Below are positions 8,968 to 17,252 of a stretch of DNA of 44,415 bases, piece by piece. Source of the DNA: Verrucomicrobiota bacterium (lineage in GTDB: Bacteria; Verrucomicrobiota; Verrucomicrobiia; Opitutales; Opitutaceae). Under the pieces are notes generated by a model that was given only the letters and a program-made list of their open reading frames with translations, was not told the origin of the DNA and searched no databases. The stretch spans positions 1-44,415 of the forward strand of contig JAEZAD010000031.1 of NCBI GenBank assembly GCA_023430565.1, read 5' to 3'. How positions within the stretch are numbered: the first letter of the stretch is position 1; every line of letters starts with the position of its first letter. A program made the translations under genes and the position numbers.

Positions 8968-11832
8968 CTATTTCTCCAGGAGAACGGTTGCGGAAACCGG
9001 CGTCTGCCCGTCGACGGTGCGCCCCGTGAGTTGGAAGCTGAACGCGGTCGCGTCCTCCGTCAGCGGGACCGTGAACTCGAACGGATAGGCGGCGTCGGTG
9101 ACCGAGACCTTCTCTCCGCCGGCGGTGTAATTCATCGTGACCTCCCGAAATTTCGGGTCGTCGTCCTGGAGATAAACGTAGGCGGTTTTCGCCGCCGGAC
9201 CGAAATTAAGGATCATGGCGCGGGCGTTGCCCCACTCGATCTCGGCGTAATCTTTCGTCCAAGCCTGCGCCGGAGCCGCGGCAAGCAGCTTGTGCTGAAA
9301 CTTCGGCGTGACGTTCAACCCCTCGATGACGACGGCCGTCTGGCCCATCGCGCTAACCTGGATGGGAAAGCGCCCGTCGCGCAGCATCACTTCCTTCGCG
9401 GGTGCACCGTCCGCGATCACCTTCACCGTGTAGCGGCCCTTCGCCGCCGCGGGTAGAACGTCGGAGTTGAAGACGGCTTCGGTGGTGACGGTCTCGCGTG
9501 ACTGGTTGGCAAACGCCAGGTAGACGCGACCCTCGCCGCGCGCCGCAATGTAGTTGAGCTCGATCGAGCCGGTCTTGAGCAAACCCTGCGGCATCCACAG
9601 CACGGCGTCGCGATGGCCGTGGAATTTGCCCGGCCGGTCGCCGTAGAATTTGCTCTGCAAATACGCGTAGCCCTCGATGAAGCGCGACGGAAAATCGATC
9701 TCGCCGCGCGACCGCGCGAACGCATCCGTGACCAGGTAATCCAGCAGGATGCTCATGTGCGGCCAGATGTGATTATAGTGAAACGAATTCACGCTCAGCT
9801 CGAGGTGCGGGCGCAGCGGATAGTCCGCCTGCTCGTAGATCGTGGTGCGCGCGGTGTTGATGTGATAGCCCGGGAAGTTGCGATACCGGCCGATCACCGC
9901 GGAGCGCGCGACATCGTGCAGCAGTTCGTCGCCGGTGAGGGCCGCGATGCGCAGCATCCATGGCGCAAAGTTCGCCATGAAGATCGCGCGATGGCCCGAC
10001 ATCGTGCCCGAGGATTCCGGCGTGAGCCCGATTTCCGAGAGACGCCAGGCGGGAACTTTTTCCTCGGGCGCGCGCATCGGCTGGTGGCCTTTGCTCTTCA
10101 GATACCAATAGACGGGCGCGTTGCCGTCCGGATTAACCGTGATCTCCTCGTCCGGGATCTGCGGTGCCATCCAAGTGAACATCGTGTAACGCCGCGCTCC
10201 GAGTCGCGCGGCTTCGAGGTAACGGCGGTCCTGCGTGGCCTCGTGGAGTTCGAGCAGGTCGATCCACTTCGGGGCAAAACCGGTCCAGAAAAACAACCCG
10301 CCCTCGTTGAAATCGTCCGCACCTTCCGCCATGCGGCTGGCGAGGTAGGCATCGGCCCCGGCGCGCGCCTTGGCCAGGTAGCGTTCGTCACCGGTTGAAC
10401 GATAGACGTGCAGGTTGTTCTGCCACGTGTCGCCAGGCGATGCATCGTCGAGGTTGAGCGTGCGGGAGCGGCCGAGTTCGCTCACCGCGAGCTGACGTAA
10501 AACCGGCGACGCCCCGTGCGTGATGCCGTAGAGCGCCGCGATCTCGCTGATCGGCGCGGACGGGCCCTTCAGTGCCCGCGACGGGCTCTGGATCTTCTGC
10601 TTCGGATCGAGGGAGAACAGGAATTTTTCGCGCGAGAGCAGGTATTCGGCGATCGGATATGCGCGCTCGTGGAAGATGCGTTCGTCGTCCGCCACCAGGG
10701 CGAGGTTGAGTGGGTTGAGCGCGGAGACGTTCTTCACCGCACCGGGGACGTCGGTCGAGTAGGCGCAGCCCTTCAGTTCGTCGATGAACCAGCTGTAGTC
10801 GCTCATCCCGTAGTCGATCATCCGGTCGAGTGTCTCGTTCAACGTGCTGATGGCGTTGCGGCGGTAATCGCGAAAACCATACAGGCGGCGGGCGACGTCC
10901 TCATAAGCGATCGTCGCCTCGCCCGCGCCGACGTAGAGCCGGAGCCGGAAGGTGAAGGCCTCCCCTGCGGCGCGTTGCGAGCCCATGCCACCGAGCAGCG
11001 GAGCGAACACCATCGGCCGCGCGGCCCCGTCCGACGTGCGCAGGACGACACCGAAGCGGCTATTTTCCAGCAGCGGCAGCGGGTCGAAGGGAAATTCCTC
11101 CGTGTCGACGACGACCCCGAGCACGGCATTGCCCTTGCGCACGAAGGTGGTGGGCACGGGACATTGAAAGCCCGGCGTGAGGAATGACTGAGAGGGAAAC
11201 CGTTTCTCCTGCCAGATAAAGGGCTGCCAGAATTCGTCCGCGTCGCGCGGCGCGATCACGGGCGCACCGGTATAGCCAACGGAAAACCAGGCGGCGGTTT
11301 TCGGCGTGAACGTGTAGGTCAAGACCGGCTCGGCCGCATCCGCTGGCAAAGTGAGGGTCGCGCTAAGCGTGAATCGCGAATCTTCCGCGAACGTGTAGCG
11401 GATCGTGTCACCCGCGCGCTCCCAACGCGTGGCGCGGACGGTTTGCGTCGGCGCCGACGCAAAAACATCTGCGGTGCGCGAACGCGTGTCGCCTTCCAGG
11501 ATGCGATCGTCGAACCCGTCACCGGCCTGCGCTTCCGAGCGTTTTGTTTCCTTCAGCGTCGTCTTCGCATCCGCGCCGCGGGTCTCCCAAGTCGGAACGT
11601 TGTAGGGCACATGCGCGATGCCCGCCGGACGCATGGCGAGCTTCGGATTTTCGTCGGTGATGAGAATCGTGAACTCGGGCCGGAAGCTCCATGATCCGGC
11701 GCCCGCGCGGCTGAGCTGCAGCGTTCCATCCTGACCGAATTCCGCAGCGTAAGCGGCCTCCGACGCCACGGACGCGGTTGTTTGCAGAAGGAAAGCGGCA
11801 AAGAGAACGATCAGCGGGCGAAAGGGTTTCAT
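8968..11832 (-). CDS. Secreted six-hairpin (alpha/alpha-barrel) glycosidase-like protein, paralogue 1
   Basis: 954 aa from the ATG at 11832, with a clear signal peptide (MKPFRPLIVLFAAFLLQTTA). It has a beta-rich N-terminal region, then a helical-barrel region at about 330-720 with tryptophan and tyrosine clusters (SWFIDELKG, FFWTGFAPKW, NHIWPHM), and a longer C-terminal beta tail than its paralogue at 2633-5251. It shares with that paralogue the blocks around GEIDFPSRFIEGYA and the preceding ALTGDELLHDVARSA. This is the first gene of the five-gene operon, which continues through the MFS, oxidoreductase, paralogue and GH97 genes with gaps of 15 bp or less. A periplasmic polysaccharide-degrading enzyme is inferred; no family can be assigned by eye. 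Confidence 0.8.
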   Translation of the reverse strand: MKPFRPLIVLFAAFLLQTTASVASEAAYAAEFGQDGTLQLSRAGAGSWSFRPEFTILITDENPKLAMRPAGIAHVPYNVPTWETRGADAKTTLKETKRSEAQAGDGFDDRILEGDTRSRTADVFASAPTQTVRATRWERAGDTIRYTFAEDSRFTLSATLTLPADAAEPVLTYTFTPKTAAWFSVGYTGAPVIAPRDADEFWQPFIWQEKRFPSQSFLTPGFQCPVPTTFVRKGNAVLGVVVDTEEFPFDPLPLLENSRFGVVLRTSDGAARPMVFAPLLGGMGSQRAAGEAFTFRLRLYVGAGEATIAYEDVARRLYGFRDYRRNAISTLNETLDRMIDYGMSDYSWFIDELKGCAYSTDVPGAVKNVSALNPLNLALVADDERIFHERAYPIAEYLLSREKFLFSLDPKQKIQSPSRALKGPSAPISEIAALYGITHGASPVLRQLAVSELGRSRTLNLDDASPGDTWQNNLHVYRSTGDERYLAKARAGADAYLASRMAEGADDFNEGGLFFWTGFAPKWIDLLELHEATQDRRYLEAARLGARRYTMFTWMAPQIPDEEITVNPDGNAPVYWYLKSKGHQPMRAPEEKVPAWRLSEIGLTPESSGTMSGHRAIFMANFAPWMLRIAALTGDELLHDVARSAVIGRYRNFPGYHINTARTTIYEQADYPLRPHLELSVNSFHYNHIWPHMSILLDYLVTDAFARSRGEIDFPSRFIEGYAYLQSKFYGDRPGKFHGHRDAVLWMPQGLLKTGSIELNYIAARGEGRVYLAFANQSRETVTTEAVFNSDVLPAAAKGRYTVKVIADGAPAKEVMLRDGRFPIQVSAMGQTAVVIEGLNVTPKFQHKLLAAAPAQAWTKDYAEIEWGNARAMILNFGPAAKTAYVYLQDDDPKFREVTMNYTAGGEKVSVTDAAYPFEFTVPLTEDATAFSFQLTGRTVDGQTPVSATVLLEK

Positions 11833-11904
11833 GGATGGATCGGAGGAAAGGCCATCAAGGCCGCAACCTGGACGGATGAGTCGACGCGACGTGAGCGCCG
11901 CGCC

Positions 11905-11937
11905 CGACTCGTGACGCCAGCCCGGCGACGCGAGTCG
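11905..11937. repeat. 33-bp imperfect inverted repeat upstream of the glycosidase operon
   Basis: Two 14-nt arms (11905-11918 and 11924-11937) match as inverted repeats at 12 of 14 positions around a 5-nt centre. The outer 7 bp, CGACTCG and CGAGTCG, are perfect. A related GAGTCGACGCGAC block lies at 11879-11891. The element is in the 177-bp gap between the TonB receptor 3' end and the operon start, about 75 bp before the ATG at 11832. It lacks a U-run on either strand, so it may be a leader hairpin or operator, or a weak end for the receptor transcript. Confidence 0.4.
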
Positions 11938-12009
11938 AAGTTAAATTACACCGCCGGCAAACCGAAGCCCGTGTTGCTTTGACGCCAGGCATGTTTGCGG
12001 CGGGTTGAA

Positions 12010-14352
12010 TCAGAACCGAACACCCGTCGTAAAGCGAACCTGCCGGCCCCACGGGGCATACGCTGCGACGGTGATCTCTTTTTCGTCGAAAAGGTTCATG
12101 ACATTCAGGCTGTAGGTCACCGTGAACTTCGAGGCGAGCTTGTGCGAGTAACTGACCAACAGGCCGAATTCACTCCGGCCCGGCAGGTAGAAGTCCGTAT
12201 TCGTCGGGCCGGTGCCGTAGAAGCGGATGTAGCGATCCGTATATTGATAAGTCGCTCCGATGCGCAGGCCGTTCAGCACGCCGCCGGTGAAGTTGTAGCG
12301 CAGGGCCAGGCCGCCGGAACGCTCGGGCACATTCTGCCCGCCCGTTGGCTTGAGACCGATCAGGGAGCTCGTGGTCGCATGCTTGTAGATCCAGATATCG
12401 GTCCAGGCGACGTTGCCGAGGAGCGTCAGGTTCTCCGAGAGCTTGCCGGAGAAATCCAGGCTCACGCCCTCGCCCTTCGTGCCAGCGCCGGGGATGACCG
12501 ACGGCAGGCTGGGGTCGGCCCCGCCTGGGTTCAGCGGGTTCGACGTCACTTCATTTTCCTGGGTCACCCGGTAGGCCGAGAGCGTGTAGGAAAGCCTGTT
12601 GTCCAGCACGACGCCCTTGAGCCCGACCTCAGTGCCCTTGGCGGTCTTGTTACCGAGGAATTCGCCAGTGTTCCGATCAACCTGTGGAGCGGGATCAAAA
12701 GCGGAACCGTAGCTGACATAGGCCACCAAAACCTGCGGAATGAGGTGGTAGTTCACCCCGGTGCTGTAGGTCATCTTGTCCACCTTACCTTCCGCGTTGC
12801 GGAGCGTAGGACTAGCGGAAAGCGGCTGACGGCGCTCGTATTCGGCCCAGTCCTGACGAAGAGATCCCGTCAGCACGAGCCGGCTATCAAGCAACTCTGC
12901 CGTGTGGTTCAACAAGCCGCCGTAATAAAAGCGGTCGAGAAAGAACGTGGAGCTGTCGGTCGCGCTCCAGAGCGCGGGTTTGAAGTCCGGGATCGGCAGC
13001 GCGCCGGCCACCTCGGGATTGAACGGATCCGGACGCTTCCACGAGTTCAGCTGCTGGGTGGTCGTGAGCCCGAGGGCCCGCAGTTCGTTATCCAAGGCTG
13101 TTCCCGAGAGCGCCCAGGTCTTTTGCTCCGTCTTGTCGTCAAAGATGTCCACGGTGAGCAGCGTGCGCTGCTTCACCCGGTCGCCGCGCCAGACCTTGGT
13201 CAGATCGATCTGCGTCCCCAGCTGCTCGTCGTCGATCGTCTGGTGGCTCATGGAGCGGTTCGCCGTCCACACGCCGCGGGTCTTGTCGACCCAGTCGGTG
13301 GCGTTCAGGAAAGCCACATTGGCGGCGGTCAGACGCGTGTCCCAGCTCGTGGGAGTCGAGGGGGTGTGCCGCTCAAACGCTCGGGTCGAGTAGCCGATGT
13401 TGGCGCGCAGGCTGAGGTCCGAGGTGAACCGGTGCTCGAGCTGCAGGTAGACCGAGTCGTTGAGGCGGTCGGTGCGGCGGAGCGCACCGTTCACGTTCGT
13501 GCTGATGAGGCGATCGGCCAGCTCGCGGTCGGGAATATCGTAGACGGTGGCCCCCGTAACGCCGTTCGCATCGATCCACCGCGCGAAAGACTGCGTGTCA
13601 TTCATGATGCGCTTCGTGTGCTCGTATTCGAACGTCAGCTGCGTGTTCTCCGAAGCTTTCCAGGTCAGCGCACCCGAGGCGTTCACCGTGCGGTTGAACC
13701 AGAAATCGGTGGGCCGTTCGAAATCGTAGTAGGCCGCATCGACGCGATAGAACAGTTTCTTGCCCGCCAGCGGGCCCGTGACGTAGCCATCGACGCGCGC
13801 ATAATCGTAGGACCCAATCCCGTAGTTCAAACCCGACTTGAAGGAGGTCTGCGGCTTCTTGGAGATGTAGTTGACGACGCCACCGGGCGAAACGCGTCCG
13901 TAAACCGCGGATTGCGGTCCCTTCACCACTTCCACGCGGTCGATGCTGCTCGAGTCCGGCGCCTGGCGGCGGTAAAAACCATTGCGGAAATAAGGGACAA
14001 AGAACCCGCGAAGGCGCGTGCCGCCACCGCCGCCCTGCGACGGATCACCCGCGGACATGCCGCCGACGAATGGCGCCTGCTCATCGAGGTCGTAAAGCTG
14101 GAACTCGCGCACGAACTCCTGCGTGAGCACCTGCACGGAATACGGCAGGTTGATGATCTGGGTCGCCACGCGCGTTCCCGAAGTGGACTCGGTCGCCATG
14201 TAGCTGCCGTCGGCCACACTGCTCACCGTGAACTCGGGCAGCACCACGACATCTTCCGATGCGGACTCCGGTTGGGTCTGGGCAAATGCCACCACGGCCG
14301 GCAAGGCGGCCGCCAGTAGCAGAATCTTTTTGAGAGAGGTCACTTCTTTCAT
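12010..14352 (-). CDS. TonB-dependent outer-membrane receptor
   Basis: 780 aa from the ATG at 14352. Earlier in-frame starts would precede the signal peptide, while MKEVTSLKKILLLAAALPAVVAF (first part quoted) is a proper export signal. After cleavage the protein shows the Opitutaceae-style plug: VVLPEFTVSS, then ESTSGTR, NLPYSVQVLTQEF, RLRGF and VEVVKGPQSAVYGR, the TonB-plug signature. From about residue 180 to the end it is beta-barrel-like and closes with a terminal Phe (TGVRF). The fold resembles siderophore receptors, but position between two glycan-degrading operons suggests uptake of an oligosaccharide or associated ligand. No SusD-like gene is present. It appears to be transcribed alone, with a leader hairpin just before its start. 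Confidence 0.92.
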   Translation of the reverse strand: MKEVTSLKKILLLAAALPAVVAFAQTQPESASEDVVVLPEFTVSSVADGSYMATESTSGTRVATQIINLPYSVQVLTQEFVREFQLYDLDEQAPFVGGMSAGDPSQGGGGGTRLRGFFVPYFRNGFYRRQAPDSSSIDRVEVVKGPQSAVYGRVSPGGVVNYISKKPQTSFKSGLNYGIGSYDYARVDGYVTGPLAGKKLFYRVDAAYYDFERPTDFWFNRTVNASGALTWKASENTQLTFEYEHTKRIMNDTQSFARWIDANGVTGATVYDIPDRELADRLISTNVNGALRRTDRLNDSVYLQLEHRFTSDLSLRANIGYSTRAFERHTPSTPTSWDTRLTAANVAFLNATDWVDKTRGVWTANRSMSHQTIDDEQLGTQIDLTKVWRGDRVKQRTLLTVDIFDDKTEQKTWALSGTALDNELRALGLTTTQQLNSWKRPDPFNPEVAGALPIPDFKPALWSATDSSTFFLDRFYYGGLLNHTAELLDSRLVLTGSLRQDWAEYERRQPLSASPTLRNAEGKVDKMTYSTGVNYHLIPQVLVAYVSYGSAFDPAPQVDRNTGEFLGNKTAKGTEVGLKGVVLDNRLSYTLSAYRVTQENEVTSNPLNPGGADPSLPSVIPGAGTKGEGVSLDFSGKLSENLTLLGNVAWTDIWIYKHATTSSLIGLKPTGGQNVPERSGGLALRYNFTGGVLNGLRIGATYQYTDRYIRFYGTGPTNTDFYLPGRSEFGLLVSYSHKLASKFTVTYSLNVMNLFDEKEITVAAYAPWGRQVRFTTGVRF

Positions 14353-14375
14353 GGGAAGGCGGGGATGGGAGGCAG

Positions 14376-14397
14376 GCCGGACTAACGGCAGTCCGGC
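14376..14397 (-). promoter_or_regulatory. Perfect 8-bp hairpin in the TonB receptor leader
   Basis: GCCGGACT (14376-14383) and AGTCCGGC (14390-14397) form a perfect 8-bp stem with a 6-nt loop. It ends 23 nt upstream of the receptor ATG at 14352, inside the expected 5' untranslated region. No Shine-Dalgarno sequence is visible between it and the ATG. It could modulate translation or mRNA stability, or be an operator. The rest of the gap from 14353 to 14594 shows no convincing promoter. Confidence 0.45.
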
Positions 14398-14594
14398 ATC
14401 GAGGGTATGCTTTTTGAAATGCGCCGGCCGGGACGAAGCTACAACGCCGCGAAGGGTCGACCGTTGACCTGGCAACTCGTCGTGCGTGTTCGCGCGACGC
14501 GAACGCGGTCACCGGACGCTTCAGTTGCGGCCGCGCGCCGATCATTCCGGCGAGAGGCCAGCCGACGGTTTCAGCTCGTGAAACCATTCGAGTT

Positions 14595-14738
14595 TCACCG
14601 GACCGAGCAGCCCGGATCGCACCAGCGGAGAATCGGATTCGTAATGCCGCCACGTGCTGAAGGAATGGCGACCGTTCGCACGGCAACCAGCGCGGCGACG
14701 ACGACGAACAGTAGACCGGTCCAGCGAATCCGTTTCAT
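14595..14738 (-). CDS. Small secreted ORF, possibly the remnant of a GH43-type gene
   Basis: 47 codons, ATG at 14738, 4 bp after the GH95 stop and so apparently in the same operon. It begins with a convincing signal peptide (MKRIRWTGLLFVVVAALVAV). The mature part ends ITNPILRWCDPGCSVR. The NPIL...DP pattern resembles the conserved opening of GH43 beta-propellers (NPILPG..PDPS), but the frame closes at once and no further propeller blades were recognised downstream in any frame. It may be a truncated glycosidase gene, a real small secreted peptide, or chance. Confidence that it is translated is low. Confidence 0.3.
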   Translation of the reverse strand: MKRIRWTGLLFVVVAALVAVRTVAIPSARGGITNPILRWCDPGCSVR

Positions 14739-14742
14739 GAAG

Positions 14743-17241
14743 TCACTCGCGAGCATACTCCGTCGGGGCGATAACATACCGCCCATCCGCGACGACCGGA
14801 AGAACGACCACGTGCGTGTCGCCATCGGGTCGGCTCCGCTGCCCGGCCACCGTCACCGGGTGGCGCGTGCGCAGAATGCAGTTACCCGCGCGCGTCGCGG
14901 TCAAGACGGCGCGCGACAGCCGGTTGTTTTCCCATTGTTGGTCGACGACGAAACCGCCGCGGGCCCGGAGTCCGGTCACTGAGCCCCGCGCCCAAGCAGC
15001 AGGCAGCGCCGGCAGCAACTCGATCTCGCCCGCATGGCTTTGCAGCAGCATCTCGGCGATCGCTCCGGTGGTGCCGAAATTTCCGTCGATCTGAAAACAC
15101 GCGGTATCTCCGCCCAGCCGCGGATGGCTGGCCATGAGGTTCGGCCAGGTGGTTGTCTCCAGGTGCCGCTTCAACTGCTCGTGGGCGAGACCGCCATCTC
15201 CGAGCCGCGCCGCAAGGGCCATGCTCCACGCGCGGCTCCACGCGGTCCAACCGGCGTGGTGCGCCAACCGCCACATCAGCGACTGACGCGCGGCCGCGGC
15301 CAGCGCGGGCGTTCGTCGTGGCGTGATTTCGCCGCCGGGAAACAGCGGATAGAGATGGGAGAAATGCCGGTGCCCCGGTTCGCGTTCCTGCCGACCGCGC
15401 CCCCATTCGAGCAGCCGTCCTTCCGGCCCGAAGCCATAAGGCGCCATGGCCTCCAGCCGCGCCTGCACTTCGGCTCGCAGGGTTTCGTCGCGATCGAGGA
15501 TTTCCGCGGCCTGCACAAAATGGGTGAACACTTCGCGCGCAATCGCCATGCTCATGGTGACCTCCATATCCGCATACGCGGGCTGGCCATCGTCGGCGAC
15601 AAATCGGTGCTCGGGCGAATACGTCGGTCCGGTCACCCATGCGCCGCTCCGTGGATCACGCGCCATCGTATCGAGGTAGAACAGCGCGCAGTCCTTGATA
15701 AACGGATACGCGCGATCGCGGAGAAATTCCGGGTCGCCGCTGAAGGCGAAATGCTCCCAGTAGTGCCGGGCGATCCAGCCGGAAAAATCGGGCCAGTCGT
15801 CGTGCGCACCCCGCGCCCCGAAATTCGTCATGGCATGCAACACCAGTCCGCGCGCACCGTAGGAAAGCTTCGCCATCTCCCGCCCCGCCGGGATGGAGGC
15901 ATCGATCAGGTCGAGGAGCGTTGTGTGGCATTCCGCGAGATGGGTGGTCTCGGCGAGCCAGTGGTTCATCTGCACATTGATGTCCGGCGTATGCTGCCCG
16001 AACCACGGCGGAAGCAGGCTGTCGTTCCACAGACCTTGCAGCGCCGGCGGCAGCGTGCCGGCACGCGACGAGGCGATCGCGAGATAGCGTCCGAACTGGA
16101 AGGCCAGCGCGAACAGATCCGGATCGCGGTCGCCGGCCTGATCGACGCGATTGTCCGCCACGCCCCACATGCGAGCCATGACGCGCCGATTGGTCGGCAA
16201 GTCCGCCGCTCGCGTGCGTCCAAGATCGAGCGATACACGGCGAAACAGCGCCTGATAATCGGCCACGTGCGCCGCGCGGATAACGTCGATCTCCCGCCCT
16301 TCGAGCGCCTCGAGATCGCGCTCCGCGCGCGCCGCCGAATCGCCGCCGCGAAAATCGGTGCCGACGGCCATGAGGAGCGTCACGCGGTCGGCCCCGACCA
16401 CGCGAAAGCCGGTCTCGGTCGCGGTGACGCTCCCGCCGACGGACCGCACCTCGAACCGCGCGTCGAAACGCGTGCCCTCCTGCGCCGCCTGCCCCTGCCA
16501 CGAGAAGCGATCGGCCTCGAGCGCAATCCAGCGGGGACGAGGAGGCGCCGTGACACTCGCCACCTTCGCCCCGAGTTCCGCATCGTAACGATACATGTCC
16601 GCGGCGACGTCCTTCCGGTAATCGAGGGTGGCGGAGAAATTCAACGCCCCCGCCCGGTCCGCGGTGAGATGGATCACCAACACCCCGTGCGGATGACTGC
16701 TGAACACTTCGCGCGCAAAACCCACGCCATCGACCGAGTAGCGGGTGGTCGCGATGGCCGTGTCGAGATCGAGGCTGCGGCGGTAGTTCTCCTCGTGCGC
16801 CACGCCATGATCGAACTGCAGGTAAAGGTCGCCCAGCGGTTGATAGGCGTGCCGCGTCGTTGTCGTGCCCGGGATCGGCCGCGCCGCGGGGAGATTCAGT
16901 CGGGCCAGTTCCTCCGGCGAAAATTGAAACGCCTCGGACGCCCGGATCTTACCGGCGAAGAGCAACTCCTGCCGCCGCCGCCGTGCCTCGGGTTTCGCCG
17001 GATCGGACCACGCGGGCACCGGATGGCCCGACCAGATCGTCTCCTCGTTGAGCTGGATGTGCTCCCGTAAAACTCCTCCAAACACCATCGCCCCGATGCG
17101 GCCGTTTCCGACCGGCAACGCCTCTTCCCAATAATTGGCCGGGCGATCATACCACAGGGTGGTCCGGCTCTCGGTGCCCAGCACCGCGCAGGACAACGCG
17201 AACACGAAAAAGCACAGGCCGGAATGCCGAAGGTAACGCAT
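14743..17241 (-). CDS. GH95 alpha-L-fucosidase / alpha-L-galactosidase, secreted
   Basis: 832 aa from the ATG at 17241, 11 bp after the preceding stop. Longer in-frame starts lack a signal peptide, whereas MRYLRHSGLCFFVFALSCAV fits one. The N-terminal block WYDRPANYWEEALPVGNG..GAMVFGG..EHIQLNEETIWSG is the unmistakable GH95 start. The (alpha/alpha)6 catalytic core includes DINVQMNHWL (Asn422, Asn426), the TYSPEH segment (Glu544, matching the general-acid Glu region of GH95) and QIDGNFG (Asp719). GH95 enzymes invert and release terminal L-fucose or L-galactose from plant, algal or host glycans. Location is probably periplasmic. It is the second gene of an operon headed by a Tat-exported propeller enzyme, so a fucose- or galactose-bearing polysaccharide is a likely target. 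Confidence 0.93.
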   Translation of the reverse strand: MRYLRHSGLCFFVFALSCAVLGTESRTTLWYDRPANYWEEALPVGNGRIGAMVFGGVLREHIQLNEETIWSGHPVPAWSDPAKPEARRRRQELLFAGKIRASEAFQFSPEELARLNLPAARPIPGTTTTRHAYQPLGDLYLQFDHGVAHEENYRRSLDLDTAIATTRYSVDGVGFAREVFSSHPHGVLVIHLTADRAGALNFSATLDYRKDVAADMYRYDAELGAKVASVTAPPRPRWIALEADRFSWQGQAAQEGTRFDARFEVRSVGGSVTATETGFRVVGADRVTLLMAVGTDFRGGDSAARAERDLEALEGREIDVIRAAHVADYQALFRRVSLDLGRTRAADLPTNRRVMARMWGVADNRVDQAGDRDPDLFALAFQFGRYLAIASSRAGTLPPALQGLWNDSLLPPWFGQHTPDINVQMNHWLAETTHLAECHTTLLDLIDASIPAGREMAKLSYGARGLVLHAMTNFGARGAHDDWPDFSGWIARHYWEHFAFSGDPEFLRDRAYPFIKDCALFYLDTMARDPRSGAWVTGPTYSPEHRFVADDGQPAYADMEVTMSMAIAREVFTHFVQAAEILDRDETLRAEVQARLEAMAPYGFGPEGRLLEWGRGRQEREPGHRHFSHLYPLFPGGEITPRRTPALAAAARQSLMWRLAHHAGWTAWSRAWSMALAARLGDGGLAHEQLKRHLETTTWPNLMASHPRLGGDTACFQIDGNFGTTGAIAEMLLQSHAGEIELLPALPAAWARGSVTGLRARGGFVVDQQWENNRLSRAVLTATRAGNCILRTRHPVTVAGQRSRPDGDTHVVVLPVVADGRYVIAPTEYARE

Positions 17242-17252
17242 GAGAAAAGGGA

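Noticed and set aside
12010..14352. A siderophore-uptake locus
   Set aside because: The receptor fold resembles siderophore receptors, but both neighbouring operons encode glycan enzymes and no siderophore synthesis or reductase gene is present.
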